Notes: a model not told the origin generated them from the letters alone. Shown: positions 1-6,460, counted from the first letter of the stretch. The stretch: DNA of 17,167 nucleotides from JACPIL01 sp964362365 (GCA_964362365.1 CAYIEF010000022.1:1-17167); one strand, 5' to 3'. Numbers and translations are program-made.

Positions 1-409
1 TAAGGTAGGTAAAGGCTTCTTGCAGGGAAATGTGTTTCTTCTGCATGGTCTCTTCAATTTTTTCAAAGAATTGGTTGCTCCAGTTTATCAGCATCAGCAT
101 GGTTTCTTCAAAATAAAATCGCAGCTGATCCTGGGTAAGCGGTAGTTTCTGCAATTCCTCGGCTTTGGCTTTCCAATGATGGAGAAGAAGTTTCTGAAGA
201 GCTTCACGAGATTTCTGTTTGTAATTTTCCGGAGTATAGGAATTAACATCTATGTCATAAAAATCCTCCAGACAAGAATGAGCAATATTTCCCCGTACGG
301 TATGGATGCTGGGAAAGGTAGGCAGTTTTTCGATGTATTGGTAATAATATTTCCTTGCGCATTGCTTGAACGTATTGATAGATGACGGAGATTCAACTCT
401 TTTCGCCAT
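1..409 (-). CDS. RecB/Cas4-like PD-(D/E)XK nuclease, N-terminal part (3' end outside window)
   Basis: The minus-strand frame is open from an ATG at 409 to the left edge, giving about 136 residues. The N-terminus SPSSINTFKQCARKYYYQYI followed by VRGNIAHSCLEDFYD is the hallmark opening of the RecB-like PD-(D/E)XK nuclease family (PDDEXK_1, related to Cas4 and AddB C-terminal domains): a Ser-x-x-Tyr/Phe-x-x-Cys-x-x-Lys/Arg-Tyr/Phe motif with a Cys that in some members binds an iron-sulfur cluster, then the G-x-x-x-H motif. The catalytic D...E-x-K motifs would lie beyond the window. A GGAGG site lies about 8 bases before the ATG, with a TATA-like TTTAAAT near 454-460. It probably acts in DNA repair or recombination. 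No CRISPR array or other cas gene is present here, so Cas4 proper is not implied. Confidence 0.8.
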   Translation of the reverse strand, partial: MAKRVESPSSINTFKQCARKYYYQYIEKLPTFPSIHTVRGNIAHSCLEDFYDIDVNSYTPENYKQKSREALQKLLLHHWKAKAEELQKLPLTQDQLRFYFEETMLMLINWSNQFFEKIEETMQKKHISLQEAFTYL

Positions 410-453
410 AGAAACATCCCTCCTCTTTTTTAGTAATTGCAGGAAGTTGATTC

Positions 454-460
454 TTTAAAT
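454..460 (-). promoter_or_regulatory. TATA box for the partial nuclease gene
   Basis: A TTTAAAT element on the minus strand lies about 45 bases before the ATG at 409. That predicts a leader of roughly 20 bases carrying the GGAGG ribosome site. Position and composition are the only evidence. Confidence 0.45.
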
Positions 461-496
461 GTTTTTCCGTGCTGACGCCTCTATTTCTAACAAAGC

Positions 497-505
497 TTTA
501 TAAAT
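497..505 (+). promoter_or_regulatory. TATA box of aIF1A gene (leaderless)
   Basis: TTTATAAAT lies 22-30 bases upstream of the ATG at 527 and no ribosome site precedes that ATG, so transcription probably begins at or next to the start codon. Confidence 0.7.
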
Positions 506-526
506 ACACTCCAGAATATAATTTCC

Positions 527-847
527 ATGTCTCAACCAGAAGATGCAGAGATGCAAGTCATCCGGGTACGCTTGCCGCAGAAGACCGAAGTACTTGGCAT
601 AGTGCAGCAGCGCTTAGGCGGCAGCAGGATGAGAGTTCTTTGTTTAGATGGAAAGGAACGTATCTGCAGGATTCCGGGAAGATTGCGGCGAAATTTATGG
701 GTTCGGGAGAATGATGTGGTTATCGTTGAACCCTGGGAATTAGGCGGCGATGAAAAAGGTGACATTGTGCATAAGTATCAGGGTAAAGCAGAAGTTGCCT
801 TCTTGAAGAAAAAAGGGTACTTGAAGAGTTTGGAAGAAGAATTCTAA
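527..847 (+). CDS. eif1A: Translation initiation factor aIF1A
   Basis: The 106-residue product is the archaeal homologue of eIF1A/bacterial IF1, which binds the small ribosomal subunit A site during initiation and helps scan or stabilise the start complex. A short acidic N-terminus is followed by an S1-like OB-fold (about residues 15-85) with the family signatures VLGIVQQRLGGSRMRVLCLDG, the basic CRIPGRLRR stretch and the W-V-R-E-N-D-V-V-I-V-E-P-W run. The C-terminal tail is polar and ends in acidic residues. Length is normal for archaea. The ATG fits a leaderless promoter. It is divergent from the nuclease gene and not obviously co-regulated with it. Confidence 0.95.
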   Translation: MSQPEDAEMQVIRVRLPQKTEVLGIVQQRLGGSRMRVLCLDGKERICRIPGRLRRNLWVRENDVVIVEPWELGGDEKGDIVHKYQGKAEVAFLKKKGYLKSLEEEF

Positions 848-868
848 TTACTACTTCTGAATAGAAAA

Positions 869-878
869 TTATTTAAAG
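869..878 (+). promoter_or_regulatory. TATA box for the membrane/Ada-like gene
   Basis: An A/T-rich element ending in ATTTAAAG lies 21-30 bases before the ATG at 899, and no ribosome site is visible. This is consistent with a leaderless transcript separate from aIF1A. Confidence 0.5.
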
Positions 879-898
879 AAGATACTCTAAAACTGTGT

Positions 899-1495
899 AT
901 GAAACAAAAAAGCGCAGGAAAATTCCTGTTTCAGAGTTTAATATCTTTGGTTCTTTTGGTTGGTTTAGCCCTTAAAGGCTTTTCTACTGGAGTGGAAGCG
1001 GTAGTATTTTCAGTACTGCTTTTACTATGCGTAGTCAGTTTAGTTGCCTACAAAAATTTCGGAGAGAAGACCTTATTTGTGTTCTATTCTTTGTTTGTCT
1101 TAGATGTTGTAATGCTTTGGCTGCCTGCCAACTCGCTTTATTTCACCCTGCTTATCGTTGGCTTGCTGGGTCTTTTGGTAAGCATGCCCCGCCGAGACAG
1201 CAGGAAAGTATGCGATGATTGCACCTGCGAGCCGGCACCTTCACCCCCTCCGCAGAAAGTTGTGGATGGAAAGGTAGTTCCGCCGCCTAAGGCAGAAACT
1301 AAAGTTGAAGTAAAAGAAACTGCTGTCAAGACGAAATTCACTCCCGGCAAATATGTAGCCAGCAAACGAAGCAACGTCTACCACGAACCAAAATGCGAGT
1401 GGGCTAAGAAGATCCAGAAGGATAGGCAGTTATGGTTTGCGGACAGAAAAGAAGCCTTGAACAAAGGATATAAGAAGCACGATTGTGTGAAGTGA
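899..1495 (+). CDS. Membrane protein with C-terminal Ada-type zinc-binding module
   Basis: The 198-residue protein has four hydrophobic segments (roughly residues 8-28, 31-51, 57-76 and 79-96), a Cys cluster at 105, 108 and 110, a Pro-rich charged linker (111-150), and a C-terminal domain beginning KYVASKRSNVYHEPKCEWAKKI. That domain matches the small metal-binding fold seen in the Ada N-terminus and attached to many nucleases and secreted proteins: Y-H-x-P-x-C-x-W-A, then F/W-F-x-x-x-x-E-A and a final G-Y motif. The usual final C-x-x-C ligand pair reads HDC here (H194, C196), so one Cys appears replaced by His. Function is unknown; it is probably membrane anchored, with the topology of the zinc module undetermined. 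The next gene starts 4 bases after the stop. Confidence 0.8.
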   Translation: MKQKSAGKFLFQSLISLVLLVGLALKGFSTGVEAVVFSVLLLLCVVSLVAYKNFGEKTLFVFYSLFVLDVVMLWLPANSLYFTLLIVGLLGLLVSMPRRDSRKVCDDCTCEPAPSPPPQKVVDGKVVPPPKAETKVEVKETAVKTKFTPGKYVASKRSNVYHEPKCEWAKKIQKDRQLWFADRKEALNKGYKKHDCVK

Positions 1496-1499
1496 TATT

Positions 1500-2012
1500 A
1501 TGGTCGACAGAGTGTTATTTCCAGAACTTACTCCTGAAGATTTAAAGGTGGCTTCTGCTTATGCTCTGGAGGAGTTTCCTGTTGGTTCTTTTATGCGCGT
1601 GGGTATGAATTGTAGGTGGGGACATTTTGGTCGTGTAAACAATATAGGCAACATTAGTGCTATTATCTCTGTGGAGCTTGGCAGTTTAGAAGAAATAGGT
1701 GGGTTGTTTACTACTGGTCATTATGATTCCAAGACATTTAAGTTGCTGGATGAGAAAAACCTCAAAATATTCTACGAGAATGAAAGAGTCATAATTGGTG
1801 AATATGATCCTTCTAGTGGTTGGGATTCTGAAGAAAGAAAAAAATTTAGGGCTTGGCTTGACTTTGTTGCCGAGTTGAAACCAAATGAGCCAATCTTATA
1901 TTACCCCTATAAGTATACTAGTTATTACGAATGGTCTCCCTCTCGTACCTTCTTTAATCACTATGGAGCATTTTACGGAGTAGATCATAAATCCTTCCAT
2001 AAAGTAAGATAA
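1500..2012 (+). CDS. Hypothetical protein, 170 residues
   Basis: I do not recognise this family. The ATG at 1500 lies 4 bases after the preceding stop, so it is likely co-transcribed with the membrane/Ada-like gene. The product looks soluble, with no signal peptide or transmembrane segment. It has an N-terminal Leu-rich helix-like part, a Gly/Ile-rich middle (residues 40-70) and an aromatic-rich C-terminus with several Tyr and Trp (about residues 125-165). One stretch, VGMNCRWGHFGRVNN, has a Cys and a His that could be functional, but I see no known motif. Codon use looks similar to its neighbours. The gene ends 24 bases from the convergent HAD gene. Confidence 0.75.
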   Translation: MVDRVLFPELTPEDLKVASAYALEEFPVGSFMRVGMNCRWGHFGRVNNIGNISAIISVELGSLEEIGGLFTTGHYDSKTFKLLDEKNLKIFYENERVIIGEYDPSSGWDSEERKKFRAWLDFVAELKPNEPILYYPYKYTSYYEWSPSRTFFNHYGAFYGVDHKSFHKVR

Positions 2013-2056
2013 CAATATAATAAAGAATCAAGATTTTTAATGAATTATTTTTTCTA
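2013..2056. terminator. T-rich terminator region between convergent genes
   Basis: For plus-strand transcription, T-tracts at 2032-2036 and 2047-2052 follow the stop at 2012. Archaeal RNA polymerase commonly terminates at oligo-T runs. The tracts run into the end of the convergent HAD gene. No stable hairpin is evident. Confidence 0.35.
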
Positions 2057-2669
2057 ACTCTTTAACCTTTTTGACGTCATAATCTCCTTTTACTTGTCCT
2101 TGAGATACCCAATTGACAGAAATAGAAGGAATTCCTAATTCTTTGCAACTGGTAATATCTTTATCTCCGTTGCCAATATAAAAAGCTGGTTTCCCATATT
2201 CTTTTAGGAATTCCTTAAACATTTCTTTCTTATTTGGATGCTTTTTTACCGAGCTTTTGTATAAAATGTCAAATAAATCCACACATTCAACTTTTTCTAA
2301 GATAGGCTCTACTGACGTTTCTGGCGCAGTGGTAATTAGCGCTAATCTATACTTTGGCTTTATTTTTCGTAAATATCGAGCAAAGTCATCTACGAGGTCT
2401 TTTTTATCTGCTTCAGCTACCGTGACCATGGAAAATAAATTTCGAGCAAATACATTTCTTGTTTCCCGATCAACATTTCCCAAATATCTCTTCATTACTT
2501 CGTGAACTTTGTCAAAATAATTTTCCAAACCAGCATACTGATTAATAGATTTATCATTTAACAAAACTGACATTACAGAAAACCATCGCTTATGCGCTTC
2601 ATCAAATGGTCTGGAACGAAGCAATGCTCCATCGAAATCTACAGCAATAATTGGTTTTTGAGATTTCAT
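2037..2669 (-). CDS. HAD-superfamily hydrolase (downstream of a tandem pair)
   Basis: The 210-residue protein has HAD motif I as VDFDGALL (nucleophile D11, acid/base D13; the usual Thr after Gly is Ala15). A helical cap lies at about residues 20-95, motif II is ITTAPE (T113/T114), candidate motif III lysines lie around 142-148, and motif IV is IGNGDKDI (D169, D171). This is the layout of a small-molecule phosphatase with a C1-type cap; the substrate cannot be told. Its ATG overlaps the TGA of the upstream HAD gene by 4 bases, so the two are translationally coupled. Both proteins end with a similar E-L-E-K-I-I tail, which could reflect tandem duplication, although a closing helix of this type is common in HAD proteins. 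Confidence 0.85.
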   Translation of the reverse strand: MKSQKPIIAVDFDGALLRSRPFDEAHKRWFSVMSVLLNDKSINQYAGLENYFDKVHEVMKRYLGNVDRETRNVFARNLFSMVTVAEADKKDLVDDFARYLRKIKPKYRLALITTAPETSVEPILEKVECVDLFDILYKSSVKKHPNKKEMFKEFLKEYGKPAFYIGNGDKDITSCKELGIPSISVNWVSQGQVKGDYDVKKVKELEKIIH

Positions 2670-3352
2670 TTGATAATCTTCTCTAGCTCTTCAGGCTTAC
2701 TGATAGTGTAATCAGCGTACTCTTTCTCTCCACCTGCAGGATGTCCCCAAGTCACAAAAATGGATTTCTTAGCGCCTCGTTGTAAATCACTCAGTTTATC
2801 TCCTATAACATATTCTAAAGTCCCCTTTGCTTTTAATTCTTTAATATCTGCGTCCTGATTTTCCATGCCTAAAATGGGCGGCTGTCCATAGATATAATCA
2901 AACGTTAATGGAATTCCAGCGATTTGTAACATCCCAGAAATGATGTCTGTTCTTACCCCAGACACGATAGCCAGTTTATATCCTAATTTCTGAATCCTCT
3001 GCAATTGTTCAACCAGCCCTTCAGGAACAATATTTATTCTATGCTTCTTTGCGACCATGTACATGCCAATTTGAAATAAATTAGTAGAAATCTGATTTTG
3101 AACTTGCTCTCCAGTCAAAATCATGAATCCTAAATCATTCTTTCGATATCTAACTTTAGTTTTTCCTTTCAAGCCAGTCAATTTCTCAACAAATTCTCGA
3201 TTTACTTTGTAAAATGCTTCTGGATCAGCATGTTGTTCTTTACTCGGCAAGGCTTTTTGCAATACTTTTGCCCTAAATTCATTTGCTTCTTCGATTACTT
3301 CAGCTTTCACTAAAGTTCCAGCAAAGTCTACGAGGATTATTCTTTCTTTCAT
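2666..3352 (-). CDS. HAD-superfamily protein with D-x-A-G-T motif I
   Basis: The 228-residue protein has motif I as LVDFAGTLV: nucleophile D9 is present, but the usual second aspartate (+2 position, general acid/base for phosphomonoester hydrolysis) is Ala11. An extended alpha-helical cap spans about residues 18-105. Motif II is AIVSG (S131), a Lys-rich motif III lies near 171-176, and motif IV is VIGDKLSD (D185, D189). Within HADs the D-x-A-G-T form is best known from phosphonoacetaldehyde hydrolase; other explanations are a different catalytic mode or reduced activity. It is the first gene of a two-gene unit whose second member keeps the +2 Asp. A TATA-like element near 3375-3382 suggests a leaderless start at 3352. 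Confidence 0.8.
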   Translation of the reverse strand: MKERIILVDFAGTLVKAEVIEEANEFRAKVLQKALPSKEQHADPEAFYKVNREFVEKLTGLKGKTKVRYRKNDLGFMILTGEQVQNQISTNLFQIGMYMVAKKHRINIVPEGLVEQLQRIQKLGYKLAIVSGVRTDIISGMLQIAGIPLTFDYIYGQPPILGMENQDADIKELKAKGTLEYVIGDKLSDLQRGAKKSIFVTWGHPAGGEKEYADYTISKPEELEKIIK

Positions 3353-3374
3353 GATATCATAAATAAGTCATTTT

Positions 3375-3382
3375 CTATAAAA
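3375..3382 (-). promoter_or_regulatory. TATA-like element for the HAD pair
   Basis: Minus-strand TTTTATAG lies about 23-30 bases before the ATG at 3352 and no ribosome site is evident. Support is positional only. Confidence 0.4.
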
Positions 3383-3402
3383 ATATATCCTCTCATAATT
3401 CC

Positions 3403-3837
3403 CTATTTCTTCCAATAATACAACACCAACCCAATAACCGACACAGAAATAGCTGCATCAGCTAGGTTAAACACCGGCCAGAAGCCTAGGTCAATAAAAT
3501 CAACTACATACTGTCGCAGAACCCGATCGATCAGATTCCCAGCTACTCCTCCTAAAAATAATCCAAATAATGCTTGCGCCCATTTCTCTTTTGGTATTTT
3601 ATTGTAATAATAAATGATGGCCATCAATACTATAGTGGAAATTATCGCCAAAACGACCATCTGTCCTTTCAAGATGCCGAATCCTGCTCCGGTATTATTT
3701 ACAAAATGGATGAATAAAAATCCTAGCCTCCATTCCGGCATCTTCAGAGCAATATAATATTTAGTTAGCTGATCTAAAAAAAGAGTAGCCAACGCCACGG
3801 CAACAAACAGAATCAAATAGTTCTTTCCTTTTACCAT
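3403..3837 (-). CDS. lspA: Lipoprotein signal peptidase (signal peptidase II)
   Basis: The 144-residue membrane aspartic protease has four hydrophobic segments, the usual LspA topology. LspA cleaves signal peptides just before the lipid-modified cysteine of prolipoproteins. All signature blocks are present: D22 in LDQLTKYY, VNNTGAGFGIL (N48, G50, F53), GGVAGNLIDR (N101, D104), VVDFID (D113) and FNLADAAIS (N124, D127). The conserved aspartates of the catalytic dyad are therefore retained and the enzyme looks active. Length is slightly short compared with bacterial proteins (about 150-170). It overlaps the upstream small gene by 7 bases, indicating co-translation. LspA is a bacterial hallmark and rare among archaea, where most lipoprotein-making lineages lack a recognisable homologue. 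Confidence 0.95.
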   Translation of the reverse strand: MVKGKNYLILFVAVALATLFLDQLTKYYIALKMPEWRLGFLFIHFVNNTGAGFGILKGQMVVLAIISTIVLMAIIYYYNKIPKEKWAQALFGLFLGGVAGNLIDRVLRQYVVDFIDLGFWPVFNLADAAISVSVIGLVLYYWKK

Positions 3838-4205
3838 AATCGTTGTCGTTGTTGCTGCTGTACGCCAGCTGCCCGTTCCAGATTTGCAGTCCGTTGATCC
3901 AAAGAACTTAAAATGACTTTGATCGTATCGAGCTTGCTGCTGATGAGCTCTAAATCTTTTTCAATGTTTTCTGCAGGTTGGGATAATGTTGCTGGTTGTT
4001 GTTGGAAGGCAGTTTGCTTGTAGGGAGAACCCCTAACAGTTACTGGTTTAGTAGGCTCTTCCGGAAAAGGGCTTCTCTCTTCGATGTCCTGATTTAATCC
4101 AAAAGGATCCTCTTTTATGCCGGTTTTGAGCTGTTCATCCGCTAATTTGTCAAAATCCAGCTCATCATCATGCCTCCAGAAGAGGATTTTGTTTAAGATG
4201 CCCAT
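3831..4205 (-). CDS. Small coiled-coil hypothetical protein upstream of lspA
   Basis: The 124-residue protein starts GILNKILFWRHDDELDFDKL, with a short amphipathic or hydrophobic tip. A Pro/Gln-rich disordered middle (about residues 40-75) follows, then a heptad-like helix (78-113) carrying the segment SSKLDTIKVILSSLDQRTANLER. The last ten residues are Gln/Arg-rich. From memory, proteins with an F-W-[RK]-x-D-[DE]-E opening and this short coiled-coil end occur in DPANN-type archaea without known function. The gene overlaps lspA by 7 bases and is probably its operon leader, so a role at the membrane is possible but inferred. A TATA-like TTTAAA 22-29 bases before the ATG fits a leaderless start. 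Confidence 0.75.
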   Translation of the reverse strand: MGILNKILFWRHDDELDFDKLADEQLKTGIKEDPFGLNQDIEERSPFPEEPTKPVTVRGSPYKQTAFQQQPATLSQPAENIEKDLELISSKLDTIKVILSSLDQRTANLERAAGVQQQQRQRLW

Positions 4206-4226
4206 AAGGTTAAGAAGGAAATTAGA

Positions 4227-4234
4227 GTTTAAAT
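4227..4234 (-). promoter_or_regulatory. TATA-like element before the coiled-coil/lspA unit
   Basis: Minus-strand CATTTAAAC lies 22-29 bases before the ATG at 4205, within the 68-base gap after the kinase gene. Confidence 0.4.
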
Positions 4235-4273
4235 GGTTTTCTGAAGCTTATTCGGTAAAAATTCTGTTTCTCA

Positions 4274-5197
4274 TCAACCAATTCTTTCAAACCTGCGTCT
4301 CTCCAACTCGATCTCGGCTTCGTGGATCTCGAGTTGGAGCTTATCTTCGACAGTCGGCGGCCAAAGATATAGCCTATAAAAATTATGCTTCTCATCGATC
4401 ATCGCCATCGCATCCGGTCTAATTAAATCATAACAAACATAAGTAAATGGTAAAAACGGCTCTACGAATTGTTCTACTTCTTGTTTGCTCATACCTTGGC
4501 CTTTCTTCTGCTTCAACTTCTGCTCCTGCAACAACCGCCATTTCTTATGCACTTCCGGAGAATCTGCTTTCAGCATAATTTGATAATCTAAAAGTTTCCA
4601 GACCGGTTGGTATTGTTTTATGAAAGAAAGCACTACTTTATGATGTTTACCGTTTGGATCAAGTTTTTTTATGTTGATGTTATTTTTGTTGCAGATAGAC
4701 CAAAACTTTTCTGATGAAACTTCCGGCATTCCTACGCACCAACCTTCGAGAATCACGAAATCCTGCCTTCCTTTTACCTTCTTTGTCATGTTAAGAATAT
4801 CTCCTTTCCCATCATATAAGGATTTGTCAAATATCGGAATTTCAAAATTTTTTCCTGCTTTTGCTTTGCGTAACGTCTCTAATAAAAACTTCACTCTATG
4901 CGTTCCTGGTAATCCGCGGGAAATCTGGTAGAATGGATTGTTGGGATATTTTTCCTGCAATTTTTTCCGTTCCTTCCAGGTTTTATAAAAATCGTCAATG
5001 GAAAATGATTGAGCTTGGTATCCTTCTCTTTCCAGATGTTTTTCCAGAAATTTCACGATAGTAGTCTTTCCAGTACCCTGCCCGCCTTGTATGCCGACAA
5101 TAATTGTTTTACTTTTCTGATGAAGTCTCTGCAATCTTTCAGCAATCGGAACAATTATTCTTTTCTCTTCCTCTTTGGTGAAGTTGCGTTCTCCCAC
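4274..5197 (-). CDS. D-glycerate 3-kinase-like P-loop kinase (GLYK family)
   Basis: The 307-residue protein has an N-terminal helix, then Walker A at 38-45 (GGQGTGKT) on the strand IIVGIQGG. The family block FSIDDFYKTWKERKKL (66-80), NPFYQISRGLPGTH (87-100), FDKS, and the strand VILEGWCVGM follow. This order (P-loop, S-x-D-D-F-Y, N-P, R-G-x-P-G-T-H, E-G-W) is characteristic of the plant/yeast glycerate kinase (GLYK/Tda10) group, which is distantly related to phosphoribulokinase/uridine kinase. GLYK phosphorylates D-glycerate to 3-phosphoglycerate. Archaea usually use an unrelated 2-kinase, so the substrate here is inference. In place of the usual acidic residue after G-T-H there is Arg101. 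A TATA-like element at 5219-5228 suggests a leaderless start at 5197. Confidence 0.8.
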   Translation of the reverse strand: MGERNFTKEEEKRIIVPIAERLQRLHQKSKTIIVGIQGGQGTGKTTIVKFLEKHLEREGYQAQSFSIDDFYKTWKERKKLQEKYPNNPFYQISRGLPGTHRVKFLLETLRKAKAGKNFEIPIFDKSLYDGKGDILNMTKKVKGRQDFVILEGWCVGMPEVSSEKFWSICNKNNINIKKLDPNGKHHKVVLSFIKQYQPVWKLLDYQIMLKADSPEVHKKWRLLQEQKLKQKKGQGMSKQEVEQFVEPFLPFTYVCYDLIRPDAMAMIDEKHNFYRLYLWPPTVEDKLQLEIHEAEIELERRRFERIG

Positions 5198-5218
5198 AAA
5201 GAATAGGAAAGAAAGAAT

Positions 5219-5228
5219 GTATTTAAAG
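5219..5228 (-). promoter_or_regulatory. TATA box of the GLYK-like gene (leaderless)
   Basis: Minus-strand CTTTAAATAC lies 22-31 bases before the ATG at 5197, with no ribosome site. Confidence 0.55.
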
Positions 5229-5266
5229 ATTCGGAGAAAAATAAAAATTCAAGCACAAGGTTTAAA

Positions 5267-5299
5267 TATAAGTTAATAATAAATGGTTATAAGTTAATA
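5267..5299 (+). repeat. 12-bp direct repeat flanking the TATA region of the winged-helix gene
   Basis: TATAAGTTAATA occurs at 5267-5278 and again, identically, at 5288-5299, offset by exactly 21 bases (two helical turns). The likely TATA element (ATAATAAA, about 5276-5283) lies between and slightly within them, and the ATG is at 5305. A pair of same-face sites around a TATA box is what an operator for a small DNA-binding protein would look like; the adjacent gene encodes one. Confidence 0.6.
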
Positions 5300-5304
5300 T
5301 CAAA

Positions 5305-5580
5305 ATGCAGCTGCAACAAGAACATAAACCTGAACATTTTCCTACCTTGAAGACAGTTCTAATGGTAGAAGATACTCTTAAAAACATGGATGAAAGTGTT
5401 ATTTCTGTCGCTGACCTAAAAAGAAAACTTCCACGCCAAGTTAATCATAATACTTTAATGCTGATTCTTCAATACTTAGAAGAAAGCAATAAAATAGCTG
5501 TCACTTTGAAAGGAATTACCTGGATTCATAACACCAATCAGAAATTAAGGAAAGCAATTGCTCAGGGATTGGAATTGTAA
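5305..5580 (+). CDS. Small winged-helix-like DNA-binding protein, 91 residues
   Basis: The product is short and basic, with a helix (LKTVLMVEDTLKNM, about residues 15-28), a helix-turn-helix-like segment (VISVADLKRKLPRQVNHNTLMLILQYLEESNKI, split by a turn near residue 46) and a short beta hairpin (IAVTLKGITWIHN) that would form the wing. This is the pattern of minimal winged-helix regulators common in archaea. I cannot assign a family with confidence. It stands alone, with a leaderless-type promoter carrying a 12-bp direct repeat, so autoregulation is plausible. A T-tract just after the stop (5585-5590) is a probable terminator. Confidence 0.75.
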   Translation: MQLQQEHKPEHFPTLKTVLMVEDTLKNMDESVISVADLKRKLPRQVNHNTLMLILQYLEESNKIAVTLKGITWIHNTNQKLRKAIAQGLEL

Positions 5581-5583
5581 GAA

Positions 5584-5591
5584 AATTTTTT
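5584..5591 (+). terminator. Oligo-T terminator of the winged-helix gene
   Basis: A run of T residues directly after the stop codon at 5580 fits an archaeal intrinsic terminator. No hairpin is needed or seen. Confidence 0.4.
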
Positions 5592-5603
5592 ATTAAGTAT
5601 TAA

Positions 5604-5702
5604 TGGGGGAGCACTGACGGAGAAACAGAGATTGAAATCATTGCTTTTGTTTTAAATATCATTGATCACAAGAAATACGATAAGAAATTTGGGTATAAAT
5701 GA
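5604..5702 (+). pseudogene. Possible C-terminal remnant of a lost gene
   Basis: After a TAA at 5601 the plus frame is open for 32 codons to a TGA at 5700-5702 and has no ATG, GTG or TTG start. The peptide reads protein-like: an acidic lead, then EIEIIAFVLNIIDHKKYDKK, an amphipathic helix followed by a basic end. An ATG at 5603 lies in another frame and stops after four codons. This may be the tail of a decayed gene, but chance cannot be excluded. Confidence 0.25.
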
Positions 5703-5716
5703 ATCAAAATAAAATT

Positions 5717-6460
5717 TCATTTCCCTAAATACTTCTTCACTTTACCAACATCATGCACTCTCACAATATTCGCTCCATTCTTAATTCCCAATGCAACCGC
5801 TTCCAATGTTTTCATTCCATTTGGAAATGATTTTCTGGATGGTCCGATCAGAATAGGGCAGCCTAAATTCTCAAACTCAGCAAGACGTGTCAAAATTTCA
5901 TAATTCTGTTCCGGAGTTTTACCGAATCCCAACCCAGGATCAATGATGATTTTGTATACACTATCAACATGCGCTTCGTCAATCCGTTCGCGTAAATAAC
6001 CTTTAACTTCTTCAACCACATCCTTATACTGATATCCGCGCATGGTTTGCGGAGTTCCTGGCATGTGCATGATAATAACTGGAACATCATATCTGGAAAC
6101 AACTTCCCTCATCGCCGGATTACGCAGCCCTTGGATATCATTGACGATAGAAACTCCTTCTTTAAGACAAGCTTCAGCAACTTCTGGTTTGTAGGTATCG
6201 ATGGAAATAGGTATATTAATCTCTCGTATCAATCTTTCAACAATAGGAAGAACTCTGTCCATTTCCTCCTGCACAGAAATGGGAACAGCTCCTGGTCGGG
6301 AACTTTCACCGCCTACATCAAGAATATCTGCTCCCTCAGCGACCATTTTCTTAGCATGTCCTATTGCTCTCTCAACGTCTGTATACTTTCCTCCGTCAGA
6401 AAAAGAATCAGGAGTGACGTTCAGGATTCCCTGGATCAGAACCTTATCAAAGTTTAACAT
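5717..6460 (-). CDS. folP: Dihydropteroate synthase
   Basis: FolP condenses dihydropterin pyrophosphate with p-aminobenzoate to give dihydropteroate. The 247-residue TIM barrel carries every core signature: GILNVTPDSFSDGG (N14), DVGGESSRPGA, SIDTYKPEVAEA (D88), IVNDIQG (N107), MHMPGTPQTM, IDPGLGFGKT (D174), IGPSRKSF (K210) and RVHDV (R234, H236). I place the start at the ATG at 6460, overlapping the upstream TGA as TGATG with GGAG five bases before; a TTG at 6463 is the alternative. The loop after SRKSF is unusually short (straight into PNGMKTLEAVALGI), lacking the segment of roughly 15 residues usual between SRKSF and the last helices. It is the last gene of the folate operon. Confidence 0.95.
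   Translation of the reverse strand: MLNFDKVLIQGILNVTPDSFSDGGKYTDVERAIGHAKKMVAEGADILDVGGESSRPGAVPISVQEEMDRVLPIVERLIREINIPISIDTYKPEVAEACLKEGVSIVNDIQGLRNPAMREVVSRYDVPVIIMHMPGTPQTMRGYQYKDVVEEVKGYLRERIDEAHVDSVYKIIIDPGLGFGKTPEQNYEILTRLAEFENLGCPILIGPSRKSFPNGMKTLEAVALGIKNGANIVRVHDVGKVKKYLGK

Noticed and set aside
1..409. Cas4 as part of a CRISPR system
   Set aside because: The RecB-like family motif is present but no array or other cas genes are in the window, and the catalytic part is cut off, so only the broad nuclease family is called.
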